A DNA stretch of 63,738 bases from the NCBI GenBank assembly GCA_016926755.1, contig JAFGNZ010000382.1, positions 1-63,738 on the forward strand, written 5' to 3'. This stretch comes from Myxococcaceae bacterium (lineage in GTDB: Bacteria; Myxococcota; Myxococcia; Myxococcales; Myxococcaceae). The position numbers and the translations under genes are program-made. Under the pieces are notes generated by a model that was not told the DNA's origin, ran no database searches, and was given only the letters and a program-made list of their open reading frames with translations. Numbering within the stretch: position 1 is the first letter of the stretch; each line of letters starts with the position of its first letter. Positions 52,234 to 62,743 of the stretch are shown piece by piece.

Positions 52234-52638
52234 CTAGCGGCCGCTGGCGGCGGTCATCCGCGCGGCCTCGCGGCGCACGGTGGCCTGCTCCACCAGGTAG
52301 CGAGCGTCCTCGGGCGACAGCTCCTTGAGGCGCTGCTCGGCCTCCATCATCCGGCGGCGCGCGTCCTCCACGTCGATGCCGGAGACCGGCTCGGCGCCAT
52401 CGGCGAGCACGAGCACCTTGTCGTTGCCCACCTCCACGAAGCCGCCCGCGACGAAGAAGGACTCGCGGCGGCCCCCGTCAATGAGGGTGAGCGCGCCCGG
52501 CTCCACCAGCGAGAGGAAGGGCGTATGGCCCGGCCGCACGCCGAAGAGGCCGAGGCCACCCGGGACGATGGCCTCATCCGCCTGCACGGAGAGGATGCGC
52601 TTCTCAGGGGTGACAATCTCCACGGTCAGCTTGGCCAT
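52234..52638 (-). CDS. atpC: F1F0-ATP synthase epsilon subunit
   Basis: 134 residues of the epsilon chain of the F1 sector. The beta-sandwich (LTVEIVTPEKRILSVQADEAIV, GLGLFGVRPGHTPFLSLVEPG) and two-helix hairpin (ARRRMMEAEQRLKEL, ATVRREAARMTAA) are recognisable. It couples rotation and inhibits ATP hydrolysis. Start ATG 52638 is standard. Unusually an exported protein gene stands between it and atpD. Confidence 0.96.
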   Translation of the reverse strand: MAKLTVEIVTPEKRILSVQADEAIVPGGLGLFGVRPGHTPFLSLVEPGALTLIDGGRRESFFVAGGFVEVGNDKVLVLADGAEPVSGIDVEDARRRMMEAEQRLKELSPEDARYLVEQATVRREAARMTAASGR

Positions 52639-52660
52639 GTGTCCCTCGGGTGCCGCTGCT

Positions 52661-53215
52661 TCAGAATGAGAGCCGGTAGGTTTTTGCCCCTACCGCCTCG
52701 AACTCCACCTTCTCGTCGTCCGTCAGGCGCGGGCCCTTGCCGGGGATGCCGAGCGTCCCCTCCAGCCACTTGAAGTGGCCCTTCATCTGCCGCACCTCGC
52801 CCAGCTCGCGCGTCAGGCGCAGGAAGTCCTGCAGGCGCCTGCCCCGCAGCTTCTGCCCGTTGCGGTCATACAGCGCCGCCACCTCCGCGTTGGCCCAGGC
52901 GGGGATCCGCACCTTCTTCTTGCCCCGCTTCTCCACCGCCGACCGGCGGCCCTTCTCCACCAGGGGCCGCAGCATCCAGAAGCGCTCCCCGTCGTTGGAG
53001 GCGAAGTAGAGGTCATCCACCGTGCCGATGCACCCGGCGAACTGCCAGACGGGGCCGCTCTCCTTGAGCATCTCCACCCGGCACTTGCCCGGCCCCTCCT
53101 CCACCAGCCGCACGCTGTACATGCCGTTGGCGCTCACGCGCGTCTTGCTGACGCGCTCCTGGGCGAGGCCGGGGAGCGCCAGCAGCAGCAGCAGGCTGAG
53201 GAGGCCGCGGTGCAT
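52661..53215 (-). CDS. Exported hypothetical protein within the atp cluster
   Basis: 184 residues with a signal peptide (MHRGLLSLLLLLALPGLAQ). The mature part is beta-rich, then charged (RRSAVEKRGKKKVRIPAWANA, EVAALYDRNGQKLRGRR), with Cys at GKCRVEM and FAGCIG. No family recognised. It lies between atpD and atpC in the same orientation, so it is likely transcribed with them. Whether it has any link to ATP synthase is unknown. Confidence 0.75.
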   Translation of the reverse strand: MHRGLLSLLLLLALPGLAQERVSKTRVSANGMYSVRLVEEGPGKCRVEMLKESGPVWQFAGCIGTVDDLYFASNDGERFWMLRPLVEKGRRSAVEKRGKKKVRIPAWANAEVAALYDRNGQKLRGRRLQDFLRLTRELGEVRQMKGHFKWLEGTLGIPGKGPRLTDDEKVEFEAVGAKTYRLSF

Positions 53216-53245
53216 GAGGCACCTCCGACGGGGCGGGAGCGCCCC

Positions 53246-54814
<1,569 letters not shown>

Positions 54815-54858
54815 TCAGAAGCGGGACTTAAGCCCCCGGGTGCCCTGGCGCCACCCCC

Positions 54859-55653
54859 TCACTTCGTGTCTGGCTGGTAGACCAGCGGGAGACCGCCGCT
54901 GGAGCCGCTGCCCACCAGGATGATCTTCGCGTTGGGGCTGGCGGCCAGCTTCTCCGTGATCTCGATGCCCTTGAGGCGCAGGTACTCCTCGGTGAGCCCC
55001 TGGCGGACGATGCTCTGGTACTTGGCGATGCCCTCCGCCTCGATCTGCTTGCGCTCGGCCTCCTGGCGCTCCTTGTCCAGGGTGAAGCGCATCTTCTGGC
55101 TGCGCTGCTCCTCGGCCAGCTTGTCCGAGATGGCCTGGCGGATGGCCTCCGGCAGCACCACGTCCCGCACGAGGATGGCCTCCACCACCACGTGCTTGCC
55201 CGTGAGCGCGCGCAGCACCTCGTCGTAGATCTCCTTCTCGATCTGCTCGCGCTTGGTGGAGTAGATCTCCTCCGGCGCGTAGCGGCCGAACACCTTGCGC
55301 GCCTCCGAGCGGACGATGGGCCCGACCAGGATGTCCGCGTACCGGGGCCCCGTCTGGGTGTGCAGCTCGAAGATCTTCGGCGCGTCCACCCGGTAGCGCA
55401 CGCTGGCGTCCACCCCCAGGTCCAGGCCGTTGTTGGACAGGACCTTGAGCTCCTCCTTCATCTCCTGCACGCGCATGTCATAGACGATGAGATCCTTGCC
55501 CACTCGGAGCACGTGCAGGCCCTCGCCGTAGAGCTCCTTCTGCGTGCCCTTGCCGAAGGAGTCGAAGACGATGCCTCCGTGCCCGCTGGGCACCGTCCCA
55601 CAGGTGCACCCGGACACCGTCATCACTACGAGCATTCCCCAGAGTCGCTTCAT
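54859..55653 (-). CDS. Prohibitin/SPFH-domain lipoprotein
   Basis: 264 residues. Lipobox VSGC (MKRLWGMLVVMTVSGC) instead of the usual N-terminal membrane helix. The SPFH/band-7 domain follows (VFDSFGKGTQKELYGEGLH, LDLGVDASVRYRVDAPKI, YADILVGPIVRSEARKVFG), then a coiled-coil helix (KLAEEQRSQKMRFTLDKERQ). Prohibitins form ring-like membrane scaffolds and often bind proteases. It stands between atpG and atpD; a terminator after atpG separates the transcripts. Location at the envelope is likely. Confidence 0.88.
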   Translation of the reverse strand: MKRLWGMLVVMTVSGCTCGTVPSGHGGIVFDSFGKGTQKELYGEGLHVLRVGKDLIVYDMRVQEMKEELKVLSNNGLDLGVDASVRYRVDAPKIFELHTQTGPRYADILVGPIVRSEARKVFGRYAPEEIYSTKREQIEKEIYDEVLRALTGKHVVVEAILVRDVVLPEAIRQAISDKLAEEQRSQKMRFTLDKERQEAERKQIEAEGIAKYQSIVRQGLTEEYLRLKGIEITEKLAASPNAKIILVGSGSSGGLPLVYQPDTK

Positions 55654-55694
55654 GCGCTCGGCCCTCCCTTTCGGGGCCGCACATTAAACGCGAA

Positions 55695-55730
55695 AGGGCC
55701 CTCCCTCCACCGAATCGGAGGGAAGGCCCT
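55695..55730 (-). terminator. Strong intrinsic terminator after atpG
   Basis: Arms 55695-55708 and 55717-55730 pair at 13 of 14 positions with an 8-base loop. On the minus strand the hairpin is followed by TTTCGCGTTTAAT, a U-rich tail. It ends the atpG transcript before the prohibitin-like gene. Confidence 0.8.
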
Positions 55731-55754
55731 GGGGGCACCGCGCGCGGGGGGGAG

Positions 55755-56681
55755 CTACTTGAGCGCCTCGGCGCCGGAGACGATCTCCATGAGCTCCTTG
55801 GTGATGACCGCCTGGCGCGTACGGTTGTAGGTGAGCGACAGGCTGCTGATCATGTCCGTGGCGTTGCTGGTGGCGTTCTCCATGGCGCTCATGCGGGCGC
55901 CGTGCTCGCTGGCCACGCTCTCCAGCAGGGCGCGGTAGAGCTTGATGGAGACGGCCTGCGGCACCAGCCGGTCCAGCACCTCCTGGCGGCTCGGCTCGTA
56001 CTTGAAGTCCACCAGCGTGGAGGCGGGGCCGGCCTTGGCGCCCGGGGTGGCCAGGGCGCCCGTGGGAGCGGCGACGGGCTCGGCCGAGGCGGGCCCGAAG
56101 GCCTGCAGCGGCAGCATCTGCGTGAGGACGACGCGCTGGCTGATGGCGGAGATGAACTCGTTGTAGACGACGTAGACGGCGTCCACCTCGCCGTTGAGGA
56201 AGCTGGCGATGAGCTCCTCGGCCACGCCCTTGGCGGAGAGGTAGCTCAGCCGCTGGTAGAGGCCGCCGAAGTCCTTGCGGATGGTCTGCCCGCGCTGGCG
56301 GAAGTAGTCATGGCCCTTGCGGCCCACGGTGGAGAACTGCACCTTCTCCAGCGCCCGGTGCTCGTAGAGGAAGCGGCTGGCGCGGCGGATGACGTTGGAG
56401 TTGAAGCCGCCCGCCAGGCCACGGTCCGAGGTGAGCACCACCACCTCGGCGCGCCGGACGGGGCGGGCCACCAGCAGCGGGTGTGCCATCTCCTCATCCG
56501 CCGAGCGGGCCGCCAGATCGGCGATGATCTGGTCCAGCATCTGCGCGTAGGGGCGGGCGGCGATGATGGCGTCCTGCGCCTTACGGAGCTTGGCGGCGGA
56601 CACCATCTTCATCGCCTTGGTGATCTGCCGCGTGTTCTTCACGGAGCGGATGCGTTTGCGGATGTCGCGAAGGGATGCCAT
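55755..56681 (-). CDS. atpG: F1F0-ATP synthase gamma subunit
   Basis: 308 residues. The N-terminus [20 protein letters not shown] and the C-terminal [26 protein letters not shown] are standard for the rotor shaft gamma chain. A Pro/Ala-rich insertion of about 20 residues ([19 protein letters not shown]) sits in the middle compared with short homologues. No atpA or atpH lies before it; the next gene upstream is a divergent response regulator. Confidence 0.97.
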   Translation of the reverse strand: MASLRDIRKRIRSVKNTRQITKAMKMVSAAKLRKAQDAIIAARPYAQMLDQIIADLAARSADEEMAHPLLVARPVRRAEVVVLTSDRGLAGGFNSNVIRRASRFLYEHRALEKVQFSTVGRKGHDYFRQRGQTIRKDFGGLYQRLSYLSAKGVAEELIASFLNGEVDAVYVVYNEFISAISQRVVLTQMLPLQAFGPASAEPVAAPTGALATPGAKAGPASTLVDFKYEPSRQEVLDRLVPQAVSIKLYRALLESVASEHGARMSAMENATSNATDMISSLSLTYNRTRQAVITKELMEIVSGAEALK

Positions 56682-56919
56682 GGGGCCTGTAGCTCCTGTC
56701 GGACGCGGGCCTGCGCCACCCGGGAGGGGGGCAGGTACCGAGCGGCGCCCCCTATATAAGCGGCACGCCAGCCGGTCAACCGCGGCCTTCGCCCGCCGGG
56801 CGATGGGCCGTGTCCGAAGGGAGGGCGACCAGGCGGGGCCGCCCGCCCCCCCGGGGGTGCCGGGTGGCCCCGAGGGGCATAGCCTTCCAGGACAGGCTTC
56901 CCCTGCCGGAGGTGCGCCC

Positions 56920-57345
56920 ATGACCTCACCCCTGAGTGGACCCATCCTCATCGTCGAGGATGACGCGGACATCCGGGAGGCGCTCCAGGGCTTCCTGGAG
57001 CTGAAGGGCTACGAGGTGAGCATGGCCAGCGATGGCCGGGAGGCGCTCGAGCGCCTGGAGCACCCGCCCCGGCCCGCCCTCATCCTCCTGGACATGGCCA
57101 TGCCGGTGATGGGCGGCCACCGGGTGCTCGCCGCCCGCAGCCGGACGGCGGCGCTCCAGCAGGTGCCGGTGGTCATCATCTCGGCGGGAATGGGGGCGAT
57201 GAGCGCGCGAGACCGGGCGCTCTACGCGGCCAACTACGACGTGGCCGCCTTCCTGGAGAAGCCGGCGGATCCCCAGCAGGTGCTGAACACCATCGAGCTC
57301 CATGCGCTGCGCCCGCCCGGCCATTCGGCGGGCGCCCCGGCGTGA
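56920..57345 (+). CDS. Response-regulator receiver protein (stand-alone)
   Basis: 141 residues, one receiver domain with no output domain. Conserved features: acidic pair in [14 protein letters not shown], phosphoacceptor Asp in [13 protein letters not shown], Ser in VVIISAG, and Lys in FLEKPAD. Phosphorylated by an unidentified histidine kinase; none is encoded nearby. CGGAGG lies 8 bases before ATG 56920. Confidence 0.93.
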   Translation: MTSPLSGPILIVEDDADIREALQGFLELKGYEVSMASDGREALERLEHPPRPALILLDMAMPVMGGHRVLAARSRTAALQQVPVVIISAGMGAMSARDRALYAANYDVAAFLEKPADPQQVLNTIELHALRPPGHSAGAPA

Positions 57346-57420
57346 GGCGGGTCCCCCACAACCCCTTCCAGGCGTCAGGAGGCCAGGAGACAATGCGAGC
57401 CCTTCACGGTCTTGCTTGCC

Positions 57421-58068
57421 ATGGGGCGTCGCGGCGTGCTCGGAGTCTGGATGCGCAGAGGGCTCCTCGGGAGCGCGCTGGCCCTGCTGGGGCTGGTGGC
57501 CGTGTCGCACTTCGTGCAGGTGCGCTACGCGGACCGCATCCTCCCGCGGAGCGAGGCCCCCGCGGCGCCGGTGGTGCTCGTCTTCGGCGCGGGGCTGGCG
57601 CCGGGCGGGGTGCCCTCGGCCGTGCTGGCGCAGCGGCTGGACACGGCCATTGCCCTCTGGAAGGCGGGCAAGGCGCAGGCGGTGCTCGTCAGCGGGGACA
57701 ACTCGGATCGCTTCCACCACGAGACGCGCGCCATGCGCCGCTACCTGGTGGAGCGGGGGCTGCCCGAGCAGGCGGTGCTGGGAGACGACTCGGGGCTGTC
57801 CACCTATGACAGCTGCGTGCGCGCCTTCACCGTCTTCAACGTCCGCCGCGTGCTGCTGGTGACGCAGCGCTTCCACCTGCCGCGGGCGCTCTACATCGCC
57901 AACTCGGTGGGGATGGACGCGTGGGGCGTGGCGGCGGACGAGGGCCGCCCCTCCACCTGGCGCTACGCGGTGCGCGAGACGTTCTCCCGGGTGCTGGCGC
58001 TGGCCATGGTGCTGCTGGAGCTGGAGCCGGCCTACCCGGCCAGCCGAGCGCCGACCTCGGCGCGCTGA
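57421..58068 (+). CDS. SanA/YdcF-like DUF218 protein
   Basis: 215 residues. An N-terminal membrane segment (MRRGLLGSALALLGLVAVSHF) is followed by a DUF218 domain: VVLVFGAGLAPGGVPSAVLAQRL, AVLVSGDNS, GLPEQAVLGDDSGLSTYDSC and LVTQRFHLPRALYIA. This family includes SanA, a protein affecting the envelope barrier. ATG 57421 is chosen; ATG 57451 at the start of MRRGLLGS is equally possible. It stands between the response regulator and a small acidic protein gene. Confidence 0.85.
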   Translation: MGRRGVLGVWMRRGLLGSALALLGLVAVSHFVQVRYADRILPRSEAPAAPVVLVFGAGLAPGGVPSAVLAQRLDTAIALWKAGKAQAVLVSGDNSDRFHHETRAMRRYLVERGLPEQAVLGDDSGLSTYDSCVRAFTVFNVRRVLLVTQRFHLPRALYIANSVGMDAWGVAADEGRPSTWRYAVRETFSRVLALAMVLLELEPAYPASRAPTSAR

Positions 58069-58187
58069 GGGCCCAGGCGAACGAGGACAGGCAGGCAGGC
58101 AGCGCTCGTTGCCGCGCCCCCCCGCGGTCCGCACTGTTAGTTCAACAGCAACCGACCCGCCGAGTTCCCCCGAAGGAGGAAGGAATC

Positions 58188-58469
58188 ATGCGCTTCAAGA
58201 AGCTGGGTAGGGAGGAGGTGGGCGAGGCGACCTCGCGGCGCCACGTGGATCCGGTGACCGGCGTGGAGGAGGTGAACATCACCGACCAGGATCTGGCGGC
58301 CACCCCGCCGCTGGAGGAGGAGCCGGACTTCCGGGACATCCTCCCGGATCAGATCCACGAGTTCCGCCGCGGCGAGGAGGGGGAAGAAGAGGAGGAGGAG
58401 CGCGAGGTGACCGCGCGACCGAGCGAGGAGCTCCGCCCCCTCCAGAGGGATCAGCTCCCCAGGGGCTAG
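58188..58469 (+). CDS. Small acidic protein
   Basis: 93 residues, very Glu-rich in the middle (RRGEEGEEEEEEREVTARPS). It starts MRFKKLGREEVGEATSRRHV and has no membrane segment. AAGGAGGAAGGA immediately upstream is an excellent ribosome-binding site, which supports a real gene in an otherwise ambiguous region. The AI-2E-family gene begins 4 bases after its stop, so the two are probably in one transcript. Function unknown. Confidence 0.7.
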   Translation: MRFKKLGREEVGEATSRRHVDPVTGVEEVNITDQDLAATPPLEEEPDFRDILPDQIHEFRRGEEGEEEEEEREVTARPSEELRPLQRDQLPRG

Positions 58470-58473
58470 GGAC

Positions 58474-59598
58474 GTGGCCTCGGCCTCGCGCCCGCGCTCG
58501 CAGATCTCCCCGCGCACCGTGTGGACGGTGGGGCTGAACGTGCTGGGGTTGCTGGCGCTGCTGACGCTGCTGCGCGCGGCGGCCGGCGTGCTGTCCTGGG
58601 CGCTGGTGGCGCTCTTCCTGGCCCTGGCGGCCGCGCCGCTCGTGGCCTGGCTGGAGCACAAGGGCCTGCGGCGTGGGCTCGCGGTGGCCCTGGTGTTCCT
58701 GGTGGGCCTGGGGCTGCTGGCGGCGCTGGTGACGACGTTCGTGCCGATGATGGTGGAGCAGGGCCGGGCGCTGGTGGAGGCGACCCCGGGCTTCATCGAG
58801 CGGCTGCAGCACCAGCGCTGGGTGGAGCGCCTGGACGAGCGCTTTGACGTGATGGACCGCATCACGGCGGAGCTGCGCCAGCAATTGCCGGGCGTGGCGA
58901 TGCCCGTGCTGGGAGTGGTGACGAGCCTGCTGCGCAAGCTGGTGGCCCTCATCACCGTGCTGGTGCTGGCGGCCTTCTTCCTGGCCTTCGGCAAGGAGCT
59001 GTTCGACAAGGCGCTCGAGTGGGTGCCGCCGCCGAAGCGGGCTCACACCCGCCAGCTCGCGGTGCGGATGTTCCGCACGGTGGGAGGCTACGTGGCGGGC
59101 GCCTTCCTCATCTCGCTGATCGGGGGCGGGGTGACGACGGTGACGCTGCTGCTGCTGGGGGTGCCCTACTTCCTGCCGCTGGGCCTGACGATGGCGCTGC
59201 TGGGGCTCATCCCCTTCGTCGGGGCCACCCTGGGCGGAGTGCTGGTGGTGGGCACCACGTTCGCCTCGGCGGGGACGCGCGCGGGCCTCATCGCCCTGGT
59301 CGTCTTCCTCGTGTACCAGCAGGCGGAGAACAACCTGCTCCAGCCCTTCATCCAGCGGCGCACGCTGCGGATGAACCCGCTGCTCATCGCGCTGGCGATG
59401 CTGGTCGGCACGGCGTTCGCGGGCGTCCTCGGGGCGCTGCTGGCGCTGCCGGTGGCGGGCGCCCTCCAGGTGGTGGCGCAGGATCGGCTCGCCCGGCGTC
59501 AGGAGCGATGGAAGGAGGAGGGACTCCCAGAGGACTCCCTCACCCTGCCCCCTCGCCCTTCTGCGCTCGACGAGCATGAGCCCGAGGCGCGGCACTGA
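58474..59598 (+). CDS. AI-2E transporter/PerM family membrane protein
   Basis: 374 residues, about eight membrane segments. Typical family pieces: a long amphipathic region (LVEATPGFIERLQHQRW), then GGYVAGAFLISLIGGGVT, GLTMALLGLIPFVGATLGG, and QQAENNLLQPFIQRRTLRMN. Members are permeases of uncertain substrate; some affect autoinducer or ion export. Start GTG 58474, 4 bases after the acidic-protein stop. Confidence 0.92.
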   Translation: MASASRPRSQISPRTVWTVGLNVLGLLALLTLLRAAAGVLSWALVALFLALAAAPLVAWLEHKGLRRGLAVALVFLVGLGLLAALVTTFVPMMVEQGRALVEATPGFIERLQHQRWVERLDERFDVMDRITAELRQQLPGVAMPVLGVVTSLLRKLVALITVLVLAAFFLAFGKELFDKALEWVPPPKRAHTRQLAVRMFRTVGGYVAGAFLISLIGGGVTTVTLLLLGVPYFLPLGLTMALLGLIPFVGATLGGVLVVGTTFASAGTRAGLIALVVFLVYQQAENNLLQPFIQRRTLRMNPLLIALAMLVGTAFAGVLGALLALPVAGALQVVAQDRLARRQERWKEEGLPEDSLTLPPRPSALDEHEPEARH

Positions 59599-59655
59599 CC
59601 CAGGGCCCCGGGGTGCGGAGCGGAGGCCCCGTCCCCGTGCCTTCTCCGGGCAGGT

Positions 59656-60747
59656 TCAGCGCCGGCCCCGCGCCGCGACCTTCTTCGCGGGGGCCTTCTT
59701 CGCGGGGGCCTTCTTCGCGGGGGCCTTCTTCGCAGCCGCCTTCTTCGCGGCCACCTTCTTCGCGGGGGCCTTCTTCGCAGCCGCCTTCTTCGCGGGGGGT
59801 GCCTTCTTCGCGACGGGCGCCTTCTTGGCGGCGGGGGCCTTCTTTGCCGCGCCAAGCACCTTCTTCACGGCGGCAGGGGCCTTCTTCACCGCAGCCAGCA
59901 CCTTCTTCGCAGCTGCCCGGGCAGGGGCCTTCTTGCGAGGTGCCGGCGCCGCGGCCTGCTCCTTGAGGCTCTCGATGCGCCGCTCGGCGGCAATCACCGC
60001 CGGCTGCTCGAGGCCCGCTTCCTTCCTGGCCGGCTTGGGCTTGAGGCTCTTGATGCGCCGCTCGGCGGCAATCACCGCCGGCTGCTCGAGCTGGAGCTCC
60101 GTCTGTACGGGCTTGCCCTCCCGGGCCACGACTCCCTCCTCGTACTCGTACTGGAGCTCCTGCTTCTCGGCGCCCTCCTCCTTGCCGCCCTCCGCCTCGG
60201 TGCCGGCCAGCTCGGTCAGCGCGCCCTCCACCGCGGCGATGGCTCGCGCGAAGGTGCGGTCCCCGAACTCCTCGCGCTCCACCGGCGGCACCAGCACGCT
60301 CAGCATGTTCGCGAGCGAGCGGTAGAAGCGCATCTCCCTCTTCTCCGCATCCCAGGTGCCGTAGATCCAGTCCTCGTCCCCGAGCGCCTGGATCCACTCC
60401 GGCAGCGGCCCGCCTCCATCACCCTGCTCCATCATGGCGGACTTGCGCGCCGTGAAGAGGTGGCGGTGCATGCCCTTCAGGCCGAAGCGCCACACGCCCG
60501 CCACGGGCAGGCCCACCACCGCCTTGCGGGTCTTCTCCAGCACGCTGGCCTGCTCGCCCTCGGCGTGGAGGGGATAGAGCACCACCTCCCCCTCGAACGA
60601 ACCGCCATTGAAGGTCGCGTACAGATCTCCCAGCTCTCCAGGCAATGGAACTCCGGACTCCGTCTCGGCGCGCCGCAGCTCCTCTGCGGGCACTCCCGGC
60701 GACGTCGTCTTCGCCGACTTCTCCAGTGCCTCCAACCACTCGTGCAT
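59656..60747 (-). CDS. SMI1/KNR4-like domain protein with H1-like Lys/Ala tail
   Basis: 363 residues. Residues of about 15-130 resemble a SMI1/KNR4 (SUKH) fold: RAETESGVPLPGELGDLYAT, FNGGSFEGEVVLYPL. Two copies of LEQPAVIAAERRIxSLK follow. The last 115 residues are an AKKAPAKK-type tail of 5-residue units, as in histone H1 and bacterial H1-like proteins. SUKH proteins often serve as immunity or partner-binding modules; the tail should bind nucleic acid (inference). Confidence 0.8.
   Translation of the reverse strand: MHEWLEALEKSAKTTSPGVPAEELRRAETESGVPLPGELGDLYATFNGGSFEGEVVLYPLHAEGEQASVLEKTRKAVVGLPVAGVWRFGLKGMHRHLFTARKSAMMEQGDGGGPLPEWIQALGDEDWIYGTWDAEKREMRFYRSLANMLSVLVPPVEREEFGDRTFARAIAAVEGALTELAGTEAEGGKEEGAEKQELQYEYEEGVVAREGKPVQTELQLEQPAVIAAERRIKSLKPKPARKEAGLEQPAVIAAERRIESLKEQAAAPAPRKKAPARAAAKKVLAAVKKAPAAVKKVLGAAKKAPAAKKAPVAKKAPPAKKAAAKKAPAKKVAAKKAAAKKAPAKKAPAKKAPAKKVAARGRR
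59681..59880 (-). repeat. 15-base tandem repeats encoding AKKAP units
   Basis: The plus-strand unit GGGGGCCTTCTTCGC occurs in several head-to-tail copies near 59698-59770, with degenerate copies beyond. They encode the Lys/Ala/Pro tail and could expand or shrink by slippage. Confidence 0.75.
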
Positions 60748-60968
60748 GGCCCCTCCACATTCAGCGGCGCCCCTCGGACATCAGGCGCCATACCCCTCTG
60801 CGCAGTGCGAATGTCGGTCTTAGAACGCCCGATGGCCAAGGGAAATCTGAGTCAGTTCGCTTCCTGACCACGGCCGAAGGGGAGCCACCGTGGGAATTTC
60901 TGCCCCCCCTTTCCACGCTCGCCCCCTCGCCGCCCTGGCGCCAGGGGCCTCCCAGCTTGCTCCCCTAC
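60748..60968. other. Short non-coding interval
   Basis: 221 bases between the SMI1/H1-tail gene start and the end of the zeta-toxin-like gene. Nothing recognisable except the promoter space of the former. Confidence 0.3.
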
Positions 60969-61541
60969 CTATCTCTCCTTCGGGGCCCCAAGTACCGCTG
61001 CCGCCCAGGCGGGAGTGGGGGGGTGCTGTTCAACGGTCCGGCCTCGCTCCAGGCGTCCGAGCAGACGGTACGGGTGTTGGGCCTCGCTGTTGTCGTACAA
61101 GTGCGCCTCGTCCACGAACCTCGCCGCCTGCGCCAGGTTTTCGAGCGTCTCGTCGGGCACGTCGTGACCGCCCAGGGTGACGCGGCTGATGACTCGGGCC
61201 TGCGACAACTCGGGCGAGGCCAGCCCGATGAACAGGAGGACGACGCGGTAGCCAGCCACCATGCTTTCACGCAAGAAGGCGAGTTTGTCCCCAGCTGGGT
61301 CGGAGAACACGGTTTCCATGCAGAAGCTCTCGCCCAGCTTGACGAGCTCACGACGCTCGGCATCCGCGGCTTGCGCGGCGGCATAGGAAGCACCGGCCGG
61401 ATCCTCGGGGGCAAGCTCACGCGCGAGGATGTCGGCGTTGACGAAGCGCAAGCCAGTCCCCCGGAGCCTCCGCTCGAAGAAAGTGGACTTTCCCGCCCCG
61501 TTGGGGCCGGCGAGCACAACGAGCGTGGGCTGAGGACTCAA
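60969..61541 (-). CDS. Zeta-toxin-like kinase
   Basis: 190 residues. The P-loop LAGPNGAGKSTFFERRL opens the protein, followed by RFVNADILARELAP and FCMETVFSDP, the pattern of zeta toxin family ATPases that phosphorylate UDP-N-acetylglucosamine or related sugars. A late LGGHDVPDETLENL (DVP) is also typical. The start overlaps the antitoxin-like stop (61538-61541). No epsilon antitoxin gene is seen. Whether this is a toxin or a metabolic kinase relative is open. Confidence 0.85.
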   Translation of the reverse strand: MSPQPTLVVLAGPNGAGKSTFFERRLRGTGLRFVNADILARELAPEDPAGASYAAAQAADAERRELVKLGESFCMETVFSDPAGDKLAFLRESMVAGYRVVLLFIGLASPELSQARVISRVTLGGHDVPDETLENLAQAARFVDEAHLYDNSEAQHPYRLLGRLERGRTVEQHPPTPAWAAAVLGAPKER

Positions 61542-61921
61542 CGTGGGTCCGTGCTCTCCGGGACGAACACCCGCCCCACGAACTTCCCACGCGTGCGGGT
61601 CCCGTCTGGATTCTCCCGGATGATGCCGCCCGGCCGCTCGGGATCAGCACTGAAGAGTGGCTGGCGCGCTGCAACGAGGTGGGCACGCATCTCGTCCTGC
61701 CCCTCGGACGACTCGGCGTAGGCCAGTGCGTCCGTGAGCGAGAGCAGCGCTTTGCCTCGGCGCTTGAGTTCTCTGACATGGCCGTGGCCAAGCACCGCCT
61801 CCACTGCCATCCCCAGCCGCACCCAGTGCTCAATCTGGCTCGTCAGGGAACGATCACTTATCTCCGCTTCCTCGCGAGCCAGGTGCACGATCTCGTCGCT
61901 GATGCGCAGCGGAAGTCCCAC
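61538..61921 (-). CDS. ParD-like/ribbon-helix-helix antitoxin-type protein
   Basis: 127 residues from GTG 61921. VGLPLRISDEIVHLAREEAE and SLTSQIEHWVRLGMAVEAVL match ParD-like antitoxin (TA_ParD-like) N-terminal domains, which bind DNA as dimers. The C-terminal half (PGGIIRENPDGTRTRGKFVG) may contact the partner. GGGAGG lies 7 bases before GTG 61921; an ATG at 61999 would overlap the palindrome. It is encoded just before the zeta-like gene (4-base overlap), the normal antitoxin-toxin order. Confidence 0.78.
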   Translation of the reverse strand: MGLPLRISDEIVHLAREEAEISDRSLTSQIEHWVRLGMAVEAVLGHGHVRELKRRGKALLSLTDALAYAESSEGQDEMRAHLVAARQPLFSADPERPGGIIRENPDGTRTRGKFVGRVFVPESTDPR

Positions 61922-61965
61922 GACCCAACCTCCCTTGTGGATGGCTGGCCAGATGCCAGGTCCGT

Positions 61966-61980
61966 GTAGCAATATGCTAC
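61966..61980. promoter_or_regulatory. Operator-like palindrome upstream of the ParD-like gene
   Basis: GTAGCA and TGCTAC surround ATA. It lies 45 bases before the GTG start on the minus strand, and its AT-rich centre could overlap a -10 element. Fits autorepression by the antitoxin. Confidence 0.6.
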
Positions 61981-62686
61981 CAGCTCGCCCTACCAACAAC
62001 CTTCTGTGTTCTCAGGAGGTTAGCCAAGCTGGCCGGGATGCGCGCCTTCACTCCAGGTACGCGGCGGTGTGCCTGAGCGACGAGCGGGCGAGCAACCGGT
62101 CCAAGGGTGGAAGCTGCGGGATCAGAGCGCCCACCTCTTCATGGGCAGGCCGTGAGGACCCACACTGCCAAAGGGCAGGCACCCGCAAGCGACTGCACAT
62201 GCTGCCGCTCATGCGGGGCGTGAACGAACGACTCCAGGTAACTCAGCTCCGTGGGGCTCGCAGCTCAGACGGCGTGACACATGGACATGCCGGAAAATGC
62301 TTACGGTCCTGGACACGCAGGTCGCGGGCCCCTCGTCTCGGTGCGGGTCCCCCCGGCGGCTGCCGGGTCCTCCCGCACCGGCCGTCCCGCTCTCCCAAGG
62401 CCTACAGCTCTGTGCGACTCAGGCCCCGGGGCCCGGCGGCGCAGGCTGCACGGCCTGGTCCTGTTGTCAGACCAGTTTGGCCGGGCTCGCCCCAGGAGCG
62501 CGTCCGCCTCTGGGCTCTGCCCCCACATCTCCTCTCCTCTCCCCGGACAGCTCTCCCCCCTGCCTCCGTCAACATCGCGGCGGGAGCCATGGCAAGCAGG
62601 AGGGGACGGAAACCAACACCGTCTCCCAGAGTGGATTCACTATCCTTGGGACAGAGCGGCCTGACCTACAGCAGCCGGAAGGGGTG

Positions 62687-62729
62687 ACCGATGGGGAGGG
62701 GATCAGCAGCGTTCTCCCGCCCCATCGGT
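62687..62729 (-). terminator. Long hairpin after the Lys-tail protein gene
   Basis: ACCGATGGGG and CCCCATCGGT form a perfect 10-bp stem, with an inner GGG/CCC extension around a 15-base loop. It lies 15 bases after the minus-strand stop, so it is a likely terminator, although without a U-tract. Confidence 0.55.
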
Positions 62730-62743
62730 GGTTTCCCTCTTCC

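Larger units (their letters stand above)
61922..62743. other. 822-base stretch without a supported gene
   Basis: Apart from the palindrome at 61966 and the hairpin at 62687 I see no gene. Open frames here have no ribosome site, poor start codons and irregular codon bias. No tRNA-like cloverleaf was found by eye. Confidence 0.5.

Noticed and set aside
57342..57809. Plus-strand frame starting near 57342 within the SanA-like region
   Set aside because: Arg/Gly/Ala-rich noise overlapping the SanA-like gene in another frame.
59681..59880. Short regular repeats that could look like CRISPR
   Set aside because: The units are 15 bases, head to tail, without spacers, and encode AKKAP in frame.
61734..62687. 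317-codon plus-strand frame in the 61.9-62.7 kb gap
   Set aside because: Ser/Pro/Arg-rich noise, antisense to the ParD-like gene at its start, no ribosome site and no family.
61990..62700. tRNA or small RNA gene in the gap
   Set aside because: No cloverleaf or CCA-type end could be drawn by eye. A tRNA-scan tool would be decisive.
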